From: Patagioenas fasciata
Taxonomy: Eukaryota; Chordata; Aves; Columbiformes; Columbidae
Assembly (NCBI RefSeq): GCF_037038585.1
Contig: NW_027288510.1
Location: 1,555,001-1,619,000, forward strand
Direction of reading: 5' to 3'
Length of the DNA: 64,000 nucleotides
Shown: positions 1 through 13,600 of the stretch, piece by piece
Layout of the letters: the number at the start of each line of letters is the position of its first letter
Position numbering within the stretch: the stretch's first letter is position 1
Translations under genes and position numbers: made by a program
Notes under the pieces: model-generated
The model's database searches: none
The model's input: only the letters and a program-made list of their open reading frames with translations
Told to the model about the DNA's origin: nothing

Positions 1-3000
1 GTCAAGCCCTGTCGGGTTTGCTCGGGCCCTGTCAGGCTCCGTCGCGCCCTGTCGGGTTTCCTCGGGCCCTGTCGGGCTCCATTGAGCCCTGTCGGGTTTG
101 CTCGGGCCCTGTCGGGCTCCATCGGACCCTGTCAGGCTTTGTCGGGTCCTGTCGGGTTTGCTCAGGCCCCGTCGGGCCTTCTCAGGCCCTGTCGGGTTTG
201 CTCGGGCCCTGTCGGGTTTGCCCGCGTCCTGTCGGGCTCCGTCGGGCCCTGTCAGGTTTGCTCGGGCCCTGTCGGGATCCTTTGGGCCCTGTCGGGTTTG
301 CTCGGGCCCTGTCGGGCTCCTTCGTGCCCTGTCAGGTTTGCTCGGGCCCTTTCGGGTTTGCTCGGGCCCTGTCAGGCTCCGTCGAGCTTTGTCAGGTTTG
401 CTCGGGCCCTGTCGGGTTTGCTCGGGCCCTGTAAGGCTCCGTCGAGCCCTGTCGGGTTTGCTCGGGCCCTGTCAGGCTCCGTCAGGCCCTGTCTGGTTTG
501 CTCGTGCCCTGTCGGGCTCCGTCGGGCCCTGTCAGGTTTGCTTGGGTACTGTTGGGCTCTGTCGGGCCCTGTCGGGTTTCCTTGGGCCCTGTCGGGCTCC
601 ATCGAGCCCTGTCAGGCTTTGTCAAACCCTGTCGGGTTTGCTCAGGTCCTGTCAGGTTTGCTCGGGCCCTGTCGGGCTCTGTCGGGACCTGTCTGGTTTC
701 CTCGGGCCCTGTCGGGCTCCGTTGGGCCCTGTCGGTTTGCTCGGGCCCTGTCGGGTTTTCTGAAGCCCTGTCAGGCTTCGTCGGACCCTGTCGAGTGTGC
801 TCGGGCCCTGTCGGGCTCCGTCGAGCCCTGTCAGGTTTTCTCGGGCCTTGTCAGGCTTTGTCGGGCCCTGTCGGGTTTGCTCGGGCCCTGTCGTTTTTGC
901 TCAGGCCCTGTCGGGTTCCGTCGGGCCCTGTCGGGTTTCCTCGGGCCCTGTCGGACTCCACTGAGCCCTGTCAGGCTCCGTCAGGCTCTTTCGGGTTTGC
1001 TCGGGCCCTGCCGGGCTCCGTCGGGCCCTGTCAGGCTTTGTCAGGACGTGTCAGGTTTGCTCGGGCCCTGTCGGGCCTTGTCGGGCCCTGTCGGGTTTGC
1101 TCGGGCTCTGTCGGGCTCCAGCGTGCCCTGTCGGGTTTGCCCGGGCCTTGTCAGGCTCCGTCAGGCCCTGTCGGGTTTGCTCGGGCTCTATCGGGCTCAA
1201 TCAGGCCCTGTCGGGTTTCCTCGGGCCCTGTCGGGCTCTGTCGGGCCCTGTCGGGTTTGCTCAGGCCCTGTCGGGCTCCGTCGGGCCCTGTCTGGTTTCC
1301 TCGGGCTCTGTTGGGCTCCGTCGGGCCCTGTTGGGTTTGCTCGGGCTATGTCGGGTTTGCTGAAGCCCTGTCAGGCTTCGTCGGACACTGTCGGGTTTGC
1401 TGGAGCCCTGTCGGGCTCCATTGGGCCCTGTCGGGTTTGCTCGGGCCTTATCGGGCTCCGTCGGGCCCTGTCGGGTTTCCTCGGGCCCTGTCGGGCTCCA
1501 TCGAGCCCTGTCAGGCTTCGTCGGGCCCTTTCGGGTTTGCTCGGGCCCTGTCGGGCTCCGTCAGGCCCTGTCGGGTTTCCTCGGGCCCTGTCGGGCTCCA
1601 TCGAGCCCTGTCAGGCTTCGTCGGGCCCTTTCGGGTTTGCTCGGGCTCTGTCAGGCTCCGTCGGGCCCTGTCGGGTTTCCTCGGGCCCTGTCGGGCTCCA
1701 TCAAGCCCTGTCAGGCTTTGTCGAACCCTGTCGGGTATGCTCGGGCCCTGTCGGGCTCTGTCGGGACCTGTCTGGTTTCCTCGGGCCCTGTCGGGCTCCG
1801 TCGGGCCCTGTCGGATTTGCTCGGGCCCTGTCGGGTTTGCTGAAGCCCTGTCAGGCTTCGTCGGACCCTGTCGGGTTTGCTCGGGCCCTGTCGGGCTCCA
1901 TCGAGCCCTGTCAGGCTTCGTCGGGCCCTTTCGGGTTTGCTCGGGCCCTGTCGGGCTCCGTCGGGCCCTGTCTGATTTGCTCAGGCCCTGTCGGGTTTGC
2001 TTGAGCCCTGTCGGGCTCCATCGGGTCCTGTCGGGTTTCCTCGGGCCCTATCGGGCTCCGTCGGGCCCTGTCGGGTTTCCTCGGGCCCTGTCGGGCTCCA
2101 TCGAGCCCTGTCAGGCTTCGTCGGGCCCTTTCGGGTTTGCTCGGGCCCTGTCGGGCTCCGTCAGGCCCTGTCGGGTTTGCTCGGGCCCTGTCGGGCTCTG
2201 TCGGGCCCTGTCTGGTTTCCTCGGGCCCTGTCGGGCTCCGTCGGGCCCTGTCGGATTTGCTCGGGCCCTGTCAGGTTTGCTGAAGCCCTGTCAGGTTTCG
2301 TCGGACCCTGTCGGGTTTGCTCGGGCCCTGTCGGGCTCCGTCGAACCCTGTCGGGTTTACTCGGGCCCTGTCAGGCTCCGTCGCGCCCTGTCGGGTTTCC
2401 TCGGGCCCTGTCGGGCTCCATCGAGCCCTGTCAGGTTTGCTCGGGCCCTGTCGGGTTTGCTCGGGCCCTGTCGGGCTCCATCGGACCCTATCAGGCTTTG
2501 GCGGGTCCTGTCGGGTTTGCTCAGGCCCTGTCGGGCTTTGTCAGCCCCTGTCAGGTTTGCTCGCGCCCTGTCGGGCTCCGTCGGGCCCTGTCAGGTTCTC
2601 TCGGGCCCTGTCAGGTTTGCTCGGGCCCTGTCAGGCTCCGTCAGGCCCTATCGGGTTTGCTCGAGCCCTGTCGGGCCTTGTCAGGCCCTGTCGGGTTTGC
2701 TCGGCACCTGTCGGGTTTGCCCGCGTCCTGTCGGGCTCCGTCGGGCCCTGTCAGATTCGCTCGGGCCCTGTCGGGTTTGCTCGGGCCCTGTCAGGCTCCG
2801 TCAGGCCCTGTCGGGTTTGCTCGTGTCCTGTCGGGCTCCGTCGGGCCCTGTCAGGTTTGCTCAGGCCCTGTTGGGATCCGTTGGGCCTTGTCGGGTTTGC
2901 TCGGGCCCTGTCGGTCTCCTTCGTGCCCTGTCAGGTTTGCTCGGGCCCTCTCGGGTTTGCTCGGGCCCTGTCGGGCTCCGTCGGGCCCTGTCAGGCTTTG

Positions 3001-6000
3001 TCAGGTCCTGTCAGGTTTGCTCAGGCCCTGTTGGGATCCGTTGGGCCTTGTCGGGTTTGCTCGGGCCCTGTCGGTCTCCTTCGTGCCCTGTCAGGTTTGC
3101 TCGGGCCCTGTCGGGTTTGCTCGGGCCCTGTCAGGCTCCGTCAGGCCCTGTCGGGTTTGCTCGTGTCCTGTCGGGCTCCGTCGGGCCCTGTCAGGTTTGC
3201 TCAGGCCCTGTTGGGATCCGTTGGGCCTTGTCGGGTTTGCTCTGGCCCTGTCGGTCTCCTTCGTGCCCTGTCAGGTTTGCTCGGGCCCTCTCGGGTTTGC
3301 TCGGGCTCTGTCGGGCTCCAGCGTGCCCTGTCGGGTTTGCCCGGGCCCTGTCAGGCTCCATCAGGCCCTGTCGGGTTTGCTCGGGCCCTATCGGGCTCCG
3401 TGGGGCCCTGTCGGGTTTCCTCGGGCCCTGTCGGGCTCCATCGAGCCCTGTCAGGCTCCGTCGGGCCCTTTCGGGTTTGCTCAAGACCTGTCGGGCTCCG
3501 TCGGGCCCTGTCGGATTTGCTCAGGCCCTGTCGGGTTTGCTCGAGCCCTGTCGGGCTCCATCGGGTCCTGTCGGGTTTGCTCGGGCTTTATCGGGCTCCG
3601 TCGGGCCCTGTCGGGTTTCCTCGGGCCCTGTCGGGCTCCATCAAGCCCTGTCAGGCTTCGTCGGGCCCTTTCGGGTTTGCTCGGGCCCTGTCGGGCTCCG
3701 TCAGGCCCTGTCGGGTTTGCTCGGGCCCTATCGGGGTCCGTCGAGCCCTGTCGGGTTTGCTCGGGCCCTGTCGGGCTCCATCGAGCCCTGTCAGGCTCCG
3801 TCGGGCCCTTTCGGGTTTGCTCGGGCCCTGTCGGGCTCCGTCGGGCCCTGTCGGGTTTGCTCGGGCCCTGTCGGGTTTGCTCGGGCCCTGTCAGGCTTTG
3901 TCAAGCCCTGTCGGGTTTGCTAGGGCCCTGTCGGGCTCCGTTGGGCCCTGTCTGGTTTCCTCAGGCCCTGTCGGGCTCCGTCGAGCCCTGTCGGGTTTGC
4001 TCGGGCCCTGTCGGGTTTGCTAGGGCCCTGTCGGGCTCCGTCGGGCCCTGTCTGGTTTCCTCAGGCCCTGTCGGGTTCCGTCGAGCCCTGTCGGGTTTGC
4101 TCGGGCCCTGTCAGGCTCCGTCGCGCCCTGTCGGGTTTCCTCGGGCCCTGTCGGGCTCCATCGAGCCCTGTCGGGTTTGCTCAGGCCCTGTCGGGCACCA
4201 TCGGACCCCGTCAGGCTTTGTCGGGTCCTGTCGGGTTTGCTCAGGCCCTGTCGGGCCTTGTCAGGCCCTTTCGGGTTTGCTCGGGCCTTGTCGGGTTTGC
4301 CCGCGTCCTGTGGGGCTCCGTCGGACCCTGTCAGATTCGCTCGGGCCCTGTCGGGTTTTCTCGGGCCCTGTCAGGCTCCGTCAGGCCCTGTCGGGTTTGC
4401 TCGGGCCCTGTCAGGCTCCGTCGGGCCCTGTTAGGTTTGCTCAGGCCCTGTCGGGATCCGTTGGGCCCTGTCGGGTTTGCTCGGGCCCTGTCGGGCTCCT
4501 TCGTGCCCTGTCAGGTTTGCTCGGGCCCTGTCGGGTTTGCTCGGGCCCTGTCGGGCTCCTTCGTGCCCTGTCAGGTTTGCTCGGGCCCTTTCGGGTTTGC
4601 TCGGGCCCTGTCAGGCTCCATCAAGCCCTGTCAGGTTTGCTCGGGCCCTGTCAGGCTCCGTCGGGCCCTGTCGGGTTTCCTCAGGCCCTGTCGGGCTCCA
4701 TCGAGCTTTGTCAGGCTTTGTTGAACCCTGTCGGGTTTGCTCGGGCCCTGTCGGGTTTGCTCGGGTCCTGTCGGGCCCTGTCGGGCCCTGTCGGGTTTGC
4801 TCGGGCCCTGTCAGGCTCCGTCGGGCCCTGTGGGATTCCCTCGGGCCCTCTCGGGTTCCGTCGGGCCCTCTTGGGTTCCGTCGGGCCCTGTCGGGTTTCC
4901 TCGGGCCCTGTCGGACTCTATCGAGCCCTGTCAGGCTCCGTCGGGCTCTTTCGGGTTTGCTCAGGCCCTGTCGGGCTCCGTCGGGCCCTGTCAGGCTTTG
5001 TCAGGTCCTGTCAGGTTTGCTCGGGCCCTGTCGGGCCTTGTCGGGCCCTGTCGGGTTTGCTCGGGCTCTGTCGGGCTCCAGCATGACCTGTCGGGTTTGC
5101 CCGGGCCCTGTCAGGCTCCATCAGGCCCTGTCGGGTTTGCTCGGGCCCTATCGGGCTCCGTGGGGCCCTGTCGGGTTTCCTCGGGCCCTGTCGGGCTCCA
5201 TCGAGCCCTGTCAGGCTCCGTCGGGCCCTTTCGGGTTTGCTCGGGCCCTGTCGGGCTCCGTCGGGCACTGTCGGATTTGCTCAGGCCCTGTCGGGTTTGC
5301 TCGAGCCCTGTCGGGCTCCATCGGGTCCTGTCGGGTTTGCTAGGGCCCTATCGGGCTCCGTCGGGCTCTGTCGGATTTCATCGGGCCCTGTCAGGCTCCG
5401 TTGGGCCCTGTCAGCTTGCTCGGGCCCTGTCGGGTTTTCTGAAGCCCTGTCAGGCTTCGTCGGACCCTGTCAAGTGTGCTCGGGCCCTGTCGGGCTCTGT
5501 CGAGCCCTGTCAGGTTTTCTCGGGCCTTGTCAGGCTCCTTCGGGCCCTGTCGGGTTTGCTCGGGCCCTGTCGGGTTTGCTCAGGCCCTGTCGGGCTCCGT
5601 CGGGCCCTGTCGGGTTTCCTCGGGCCCTATCGGGCTCCGTCGGGCCCTGTCGGGTTTCCTCGGGCCCTGTCGGACTCCACTGAGCCCTGTCAGGCTCCGT
5701 CGGGCTCTTTCGGGTTTGCTCGGGCCCTGGCGGGCTCCGTCGGGCCCTGTCAGGCTTTGTCAGGACGTGTCAGGTTTGCTCGGGCCCTGTCGGGCCTTGT
5801 CGGGCCCTGTCGGGTTTTCTCGGGCTCTGTCAGGCTCCAGCGTGCCCTGTCGGGTTTGCCCGGGCCCTGTCAGGCTCCGTCAGGCCCTGTCGGGGTTGCT
5901 CGGGCCCTATCGGGCTCAATCAGGCCCTGTCGGGTTTCCTCGGGCCCTGTCGGGCTCCATCGAGCCCTGTCAGGCTCCGTCAGGCCCTTTCGGGTTTGCT

Positions 6001-7602
6001 CGGGCCCTGTCGGGCTCCGTCGGGCCCTGTCGGGTTTGCTCGGGCTCTGTCAGGCTCCGTCGGGCCCTGTCGGGTTTCCTCGGGCCCTGTCGGGCTCCAT
6101 CAAGCCCTGTCAGGCTTTGTCGAACCCTGTCGGGTTTGCTCGGGCCCTGTCGGGTTTGCTCGGGCCCTGTCGGGCTCTGTCGGGCCCTGTCTGGTTTCCT
6201 CGGACCCTGTCAGGCTCCGTCGGGCCCTGTCGGGTTTGCTCGGGCCCTGTCGGGTTTACTGAAGCCCTGTCAGGCTTCGTCGGACACTGTCGGGTTTGCT
6301 CGGGCCCTGTCGGGCTCCGTCGAACCCTGTCGGGTTTGCTCGGGCCCTGTCAGGCTCCGTCGCGCCCTGTCGGGTTTCCTCGGGCCCTGTCGGGCTCCAT
6401 CGGACCCTATCAGGCTTTGGCGGGTCCTGTCGGGTTTGCTCAGGCCCTGTCGGGCCTTGTCAGCCCCTGTCGGGTTTGCTCGCGCCCTGTCGGGCTATGT
6501 CGGGCCCTGTCAGGTTCTCTCGGGCCCTGTTAGGTTTGCTCGAGCCCTGTCACGCTCCGTCAGGCCCTATCGGGTTTGCTCGAGCCCTGTCGGGCACCGT
6601 CAGGCCCTGTCAGGTTTGCTTGGGCCCTGTCGGGCCTTGTCAGGCCCTGTCGGGTTTGCTCGGGCCCTGTCGGGCCTTGTCAGGCCCTTTCGGGTTTGCC
6701 CGCGTCCTGTCGGGCTCCGTCGGGCCCTGTCGGGTTTGCTCGGGCCTTGTCAGGCTCCATCGAGCCCTGTCGGGTTTCCTCGGGCCCTGTCAGGCTCCGT
6801 CGAGCCCTGTCGGGTTTGCTTGGGCCCTGTCAGGCTCCGTCGGGCCCTGTCGTGTTTCCTCGGGCCTTGTCAGGCTCCATCGAGCCCTGTCAGGCTTTGT
6901 CGAACCCTGTCGGGTTTGCTCGGGCCCTGTCGGGTTTGCTCGGGTCCTGTCGGGCTCTGTCGGGCCCTGTCGGGTTTGCTCGGGTCCTGTCAGGCCTTGT
7001 CAGGCCCTGTCGGGTTTGCTCGGGACCTGTCGGGTTTGTCCGCGTCCTGTCGGGCTCCGTCGGGCCCTGTCAGATTTGCTCGGGCCCTGTCGGGTTTGCT
7101 CAGGCCCTGTCAGGCTCCGTCAGGCCCTGTCGGGTTTGCTCGTGCCCTGTCGGGCTCCGTCGGGCCCTGTCAGGTTTGCTCAGGCCCTGTCGGGATCCGT
7201 TGGGCCTTGTCGGGTTTGCTCGGGCCCTGTCGGGCTCCTTCGTGCTCTGTCAGGTTTGCTCGGGCCCTGTCGGGTTTGCTCGGGCCCTGTCAGGCTCCGT
7301 CGAGCCCTGTCGGGTTTGCTCGGGCCCTGTCAGGCTCCGTCGGGCCCTGTCGGGTTTCCTCGGGCCCTGTCGGGCTCCATCGAGCCCTGTCAGGCTTTGT
7401 CGAACCCTGTCGGGTTTGCTCGGGCCCTGTCGGGTTTGCTTGGGTCCTGTTGGGCTCTGTCGGGCCCTGTCGGGTTTGCTCGGGGCCTGTCGGGCTCCTT
7501 CGTTCCCTGTCAGGCTCCGTCAGGCCCTGTTGGGTATGCTCGTGCCCTGTCGGGCTCCGTCGGGCCCTGTCAGGTTTGCTCGGGCCCTGTCGGATCTGTC
7601 GG
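1..7602. repeat. Array A: 20-bp GC-rich minisatellite, about 380 units
   Basis: Two related 20-mers alternate irregularly: GTCGGGTTTGCTCGGGCCCT and GTCGGGCTCCGTCGGGCCCT, with variants such as TTTCC, CTCCA, CTTCG and CTTTG in the middle. The count is array length divided by 20. From about 740 to 5,410 the phase never slips, and single-base losses occur near 734 and 5,412. Larger blocks recur: a unit containing TTGGGATCCG starts at 2,871, 3,031 and 3,211. Each unit normally has a GGGCCC palindrome and about two CpGs, and many differences are TCGGG to TCAGG, as expected from CpG decay. The left end lies outside the window. All forward frames stay open for hundreds of codons only because the unit has no stop. 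I do not recognise it as a named avian satellite. Confidence 0.95.
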
Positions 7603-7605
7603 GCA

Positions 7606-10600
7606 TGGAGACCCCCGCTTGTCCTCAGGGTCCATTGTGACATCTTGGGCACCTCCCATTGACCCCAGGACCCATTGTGACACCATGGGGACCCCCCCTT
7701 GTCACTGGGGGCCCATTGTGACACCATGGAGACCCCCGCTTGTCCTCAGGGTCCATTGTGACATCTTGGGCACCTCCCATTGTCCCCAGGACCTATTGTG
7801 ACATCCTGGGGACCCCCTTGCTCCCAGGGCCCATTATGGCACCATGAGGACATCACCTTTGTCCCCAGGAACCATTGTGACATCCCAGGACCCCGCTTTG
7901 TCCCCAGGGCCTATTTTAGCACCATGGGGACCCCCTTTTACCCCAGGGCCCATTGTGGCACCATGGCAACCCCTTTTGCCCCAGGGCCCATTGTGACATT
8001 CTAGGACCCCACTTTGTCCCCAGGGCCTATTGTGACACCATGGGGACCCCTCCTTGTCACTGGGGACCCATTATGACACCATGGGGACCCCCCCTTCTTC
8101 TCAGGACTCATTCTCACATCCTGGGCACCCCCCATTGTCCCCAGAACCCATTGTGACATCCTGGGGACCCTCATTGTCCCCAGGGCCCATTGTGACATCC
8201 CAGAACCTCCTATTGTCCCCAGGGCCCATTGTGACATCCTGGGGACCCCCATTGTCCCCAGGGCCCATTGTGACATTCCAGGACCCCCCATTGTCCCCAG
8301 GGCCCATTGTGACATCCACTGCACCCCCTTGTCCCCAGGGCCCATTGTGACATTCAGGGGACCCCTCTTTGTCCCCAGGGCCCATTGTGACATCCTGGGG
8401 ACCCCCCCTTGTCACTGGGGCCCATTGTGACGTTCCAGGACCCCCCGTTGTCCCCAGGGTTCATTGTGACGTCTTAGGACCCCCCATTGTCCCCAGGGCC
8501 CATTGTGACATCCTGGGGACCCCTCTTTGTCCCCAGGGCCCATTGTGACATCCTGGGGACCCCCCCTTGTCACTGGGGCCCATTGTGACGTCCCAGGATC
8601 CCCCATTGTCCCCAGGGCCCATTGTGACATTCAGGGCACCCCCTTGTCCCCAGGGCCCATTGTGACATTCCGGGGACGCCTCTTTGTCCCCAGGGCACAT
8701 TGTGACATCCTGGGGACCCCCCCTTGTCACTGTGGCCCATTGTGACGTCCCAGGATCCCCCATTGTCCCCAGGGCCCATTGTGACATTCAGGGCACCCCC
8801 TTGTCCCCAGGGCCCATTGTGACATTCTAGGGACGCCTCTTTGTCCCCAGGGCCCATTGTGACATCCCAGGACCCCCCTTTGTCCCCAGGGCCCATTGTG
8901 ACATCCAGGGGACCCCCTTTGTCCCCAGGGCCCATTGTGATATCGAAGGACCCCTCTGGTCCCCAGGGCCCATTATGAAATCCTGGGGATGCCCCCTTAT
9001 CACTGGGGCCCATTGTGACGTTCCCAGGACCCCCCATTGTCCCCAGGGCCCATTGTGACATCCTGGGGATCCCTGTTTGGCCCCAGGGCCCATTGTGACA
9101 TCCCAGGACCCCCCATTGTCCCCAGGGCCCATTGCGACATTCAGGGGACGCCTCTTTGTACCCAGGGCACATTGTGACATCCTGGGGACCCCCCCTTGTC
9201 CCCAGGGCCCATTGTGACATCCCAGGACCCCACATTGTCCCCAGGGTCCATTGTGACATCCTGGGGACCCCACTTGTCCCCAGGACCCATTGTGACACTA
9301 TGGGCACCCCGCCTTGTTCCCAGGGCCCATTGTGACACCGTGGGTACCACCCTTGTCCCCAGAGCCCATTGTGACATCCAGGGGACCCCCTTTGTCCCCA
9401 GGGCCCATTGTGACATCGCAGGACCCCCCCTGGTCCCCAGGGCCCATTGTGACATCCTGCGGACCCCTTTTGTCCCCACGGCCCATTGTGGCACCATGGG
9501 GACCCCCTTTGTCACTGGGGCCCATTGTGACATCCCAGGACCCCACTTTGTCCCCAGGGCTTATTGTGACACCATGGGGACCTCCCTTGTCCCCAGGGCC
9601 CATTGTGACATCCCGTGACCCCCCTTTGTCCCCAGTGCTATTGTGAAATCCTGGGGACCCCCTTTGTGCCCAGGGCCCATTGTGGCACCATGGGGAACCC
9701 CTTTGTCACTGGGGGCCATTGTGACATTCCAGGATTCCACTTTGTCCCCAGGGCTCGTTCTGACACCTTGGGCACTCCCATTGTCCCCAGGGCCCATTGT
9801 GACATCCTGGGGATCCCCCTTTGTCCCCAGGGTCCATTGTGACATCCTGGGCAACCCCATTGTCCCCACGGCCCATTGTGACATCTAGGGGACCCCCTTG
9901 TCCCCAGGACCCATCGTGGCACCGTGGGGCCCTCCTTGTCACTTGGGCCCATTGTGACACCATGGGGACGCCCCCTTTGTCCCCAGTGCCCATTGTGACA
10001 TCCTGCGGACCCCCCTTTGTCCCCAGGGCCCATTTTGACATTCAGGGGACCCACCATTGTCCCCAGGGCCCATTGTGACATCCTGGGCAACCCCAATGTC
10101 CCCAGGGCCCATTGTGACATCTGGGGGACCCCCTTGTCCCCAGGACCCATCGTGGCACCGTGGGTGCCCTCATTGTCACTTGGGCCCATTGTGACACCAT
10201 GGGGACGCCCCCTTTGTCCCCAGTGCCCATTGTGACATCCTGCGGACCCCCCCTTTGTCCCCAGGGCCCATTTTGACATTCAGGGCACCCACCATTGTCC
10301 CCAGGGCCCATTGTGACCTTCAAGGGACCCCCATTATTCCCAGGGCCCATTGTGACGTCCTGGGGACCCCCTCTGTTCCCAGGGCTCATTGTGACTTTCA
10401 GGGGACCCCCCCCTTGTCCCCAGGGCTGATTGTGATGTCCTAGGGCCCCTCTGTGTCCCCAGGGCCCATTGTGACACTTTAGAGACCCCTCTTTGTCCCC
10501 AGGGCCCATTGTGACATCCTGGGGACCCCCCCTTGTCCCCAGGGCCCATTGTGACATCCTCGGCACCCCCTTGTCCCCAGGGCCCATTGTGATATTCAGG

Positions 10601-13600
10601 GGACCCCTCTTTGTCCCCAGGGCCCATTGTGACATCCTGGGGACCCCCTCTTGTCCCCAGGGCCCATTGTGACGTCCCAGGACCCCCCATTGTCCCCTGG
10701 GCCCATTGTGACATCCTGGGGATCCCTCCCTGTCCCCAGGGCCCATTGTGACGTCCCAGGACCCCAGATTGTCCCCAGGGCCCATTGTGACATCCTGGGG
10801 ACCCCCTTTGTCACTGGGGCCCATTGTGACGTCCCAGGACCCCACATTGTCCCCAGGGCTCATTGTGACATCCTGGGGACCCCCTTTGTCTGCAGGGCCC
10901 ATTGTGACACCATGGGGACCCTCCTTGTCACTGGGGACCCATTCCGACACCCTGGGGAGCCCCCCTTGTCCTCAGGGCCCATTGTGACATCCTGGGCATC
11001 CCCCTTTGTCCCCCGGGACCATTGTAACACCGTGGGGACCCCCTTTGTCCCCAGGGCCCATTGTGACACTGTGGGGACCCCCCTTGTCCCCAGGGCCTAT
11101 TATTCCGTCCCGGGACCCCCATTGTCCCCAGGGCCCATTGTGACACCTTGGGGACCACCCCTTGTCCTCAGGGCCTATTGTGAACATCCTGGGGAACCTC
11201 CATTGTCCCCAGAGCCCACTGTTAGTCGTGGGGACCCCCCTTGTCCCCAGGTCCCATTGTGACATCCTGGGGAGCCTCTTTGTCCCCAGGGCCCATTGTG
11301 ACATCCTGGGGACCCCCTTTGTCCCCAGGGCCCATTGTGATGTCCCAGGACCCCACATTTTCCCCAGGGCCCATTGTGACATCCTGGGGAGCCTCTTTGT
11401 CCCCAGGGCCCATTGTGACATTCAGGGGACCCCCTTTGTCCCCAGGGCCCATTGTGACGTCCCAGGACCCCCCATTGTCGCCAGGGCCCATTGTGACATC
11501 CTGGGGATCTCCCATTGTCCTCAGTGCCCATTGAGACATATTGGGGACCCCCTTTGTCACTGGGGACCCATTGCGACATCCCAGGAACCCCATTGTCCCA
11601 AGGGCCCATTGTGACATCCAGGGGACCCCCCTTTGTCTCCTGGAGGCATTGTGACACCGTGGGGACCTCATTAGTCCCCGGGGACCATTGTGACATCCTA
11701 GGGACCTCCCTTTGTCCCCAGGGCTCATTGTGGCACCATGGGGACCCCCTTTGTCACTGTGGCACATTGTGATATCCCAGAACCCCACTTTGTCCCCATG
11801 GCCCATTTTGACATCCTGGGGACCCCCTTTCTCCCCAGGGGCCATTGTGACATTCAGGGGACCCCCCCTTCTCCCCAGGGCCTATTGTTACGTCCCAGGA
11901 CCCCCATTGTCCCCAGGGCCCATTGTGACACCATGGGGACCACCCCTTGTCCTCAGGGCCTATTGTGAACATCCTGGGGAACCTCCATTGTCCCCAGAGC
12001 CCATTGTGAGATCCTGTGGAGCCCCTTGTCCCCAGGTCCCATTGTGACATCCTGGGGACCCCCTTTATCCCCAGGGCCCATTGTGGCATCCTGGGGACCT
12101 CCTTGTCCCCAGGACCCATCGTGGCACCGTGGGGACCTCCCTTGTCACTGGGGACCCTTTGTGACACCATGGGGACCTCCCATTGTCCTCAGGGCCCATT
12201 GAGACATCCTGGGGACCCCCTTTGTCACTGGGGACCCATTGTGACATCCCAGGAACCCCATTGTGCCAAGAGCCCATTGTAACATCCTGGGGACCCCCCT
12301 TTTTCTCCAGGACGCATTGTGACACCGTGGGGACCTCATTAGTCCCCAGGGCCCATTGTGACATCGTAGGGACCTCCCTTTGTCCCCAGGGCTCATTGTG
12401 GCACCATGGGGACCCCCCCTTGTCACTGGGGACCCATTGTGACACCATGGAGACCCCCCCTTGTCCTCAGGGTCCATTGTGACATCCTGGGCACCCCCCA
12501 TTGTCCCCGGGACCCATTGTGACATCCTGGCCACCCCCTTGCTCCCAGGGCCCATTTTAGCACCATGGGGACCGCCTTTGACCCCAGGGCCCCTTGTGGC
12601 AGCATGGCAACCACTTTTGTTCCCAGGGCCCATTGTGACATTCAGGGGACCCCATTGTCCCCAGGGCCTATTGTGACACCATGGGGACCCCTCCTTGTCA
12701 CTGGGGACCCATTGTGACAACATGGGGACCCCCCCATGTCCTCAGGACTCATTTTCACATCCTGGGCACCCCCCATTGTCCCCAGGGCCCATAGTGACAT
12801 CCTGGGGACCCATATAGTCCCCAGTGCCTATTGTGACATTCCAGGACCCCCCATTGTCCCCAGGGCCCATTGTGACATCCTCGGCACGCCCTTGTCCCCA
12901 GGGCCCATTGTGACATTCAGGGGACCCCTCTTTGTCCTCAGGGCCCATTGTGACATCCTGGGGACCCCCCCTTGTCACTGGGGCCATTGTGACGTCCCAG
13001 GACCCCCCATTGTCCCCAGGGCCCATTGTGACATTTTGGGGATCCCTCCTTGTCCCCAGGGCCCATTGTGACGTCCCAGGACCCCACATTGTACCCAGGA
13101 CCCATTGTGACATTCAGGGGACCCCCTTTGTCACTGGGGCCCATTGTGACATCCCAGGACCCCACATTGTCCCCAGGACCTATTGTGACATCCTGGGGAC
13201 CCCACTTGTCCCCAGGACCCATTGTGACACTATGGGGACCACCCCTTGTGCCCAGGGCCCATTATGACACTGTGGGTACCACCCTTGTCCGCAGGGCTCA
13301 TTGTGACATCCCAGGACCCCCATTGTCCCCAGGGCCCATTGTGACATTCAGGGGACCCCCCTTTGTCCCCAGGGCCCATTCTGATACCGTGGGGACCCCC
13401 TTTGTCCCCAGGGCATATTGTGACATCCTGGGGACGCCCTTTGTCCCCAGGACCCATTTTGACACCGTCGACACCCCCGTTTGTCCCCAGGGCCCATTGT
13501 GACATCCTGGGGACACTCCTTGTCCCCAGAGCCCATTGTGACATCCAGGGGACCCCCTTTATCCCCAGGGCCCATTGTGACATCGCAGTACCCCCCCTGG

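Noticed and set aside
498..3923. A 1,141-codon open frame and many others across array A
   Set aside because: They exist because the 20-bp unit has no stop; three units make a 20-residue repeat. All frames are open, variants are not codon-biased, and there is no domain or plausible start.
1..7602. Array A as the avian CNM/PO41 microchromosome repeat
   Set aside because: The 40-bp dimer length is close to 41 bp, but I cannot match the sequence to that family, so the name is not applied.
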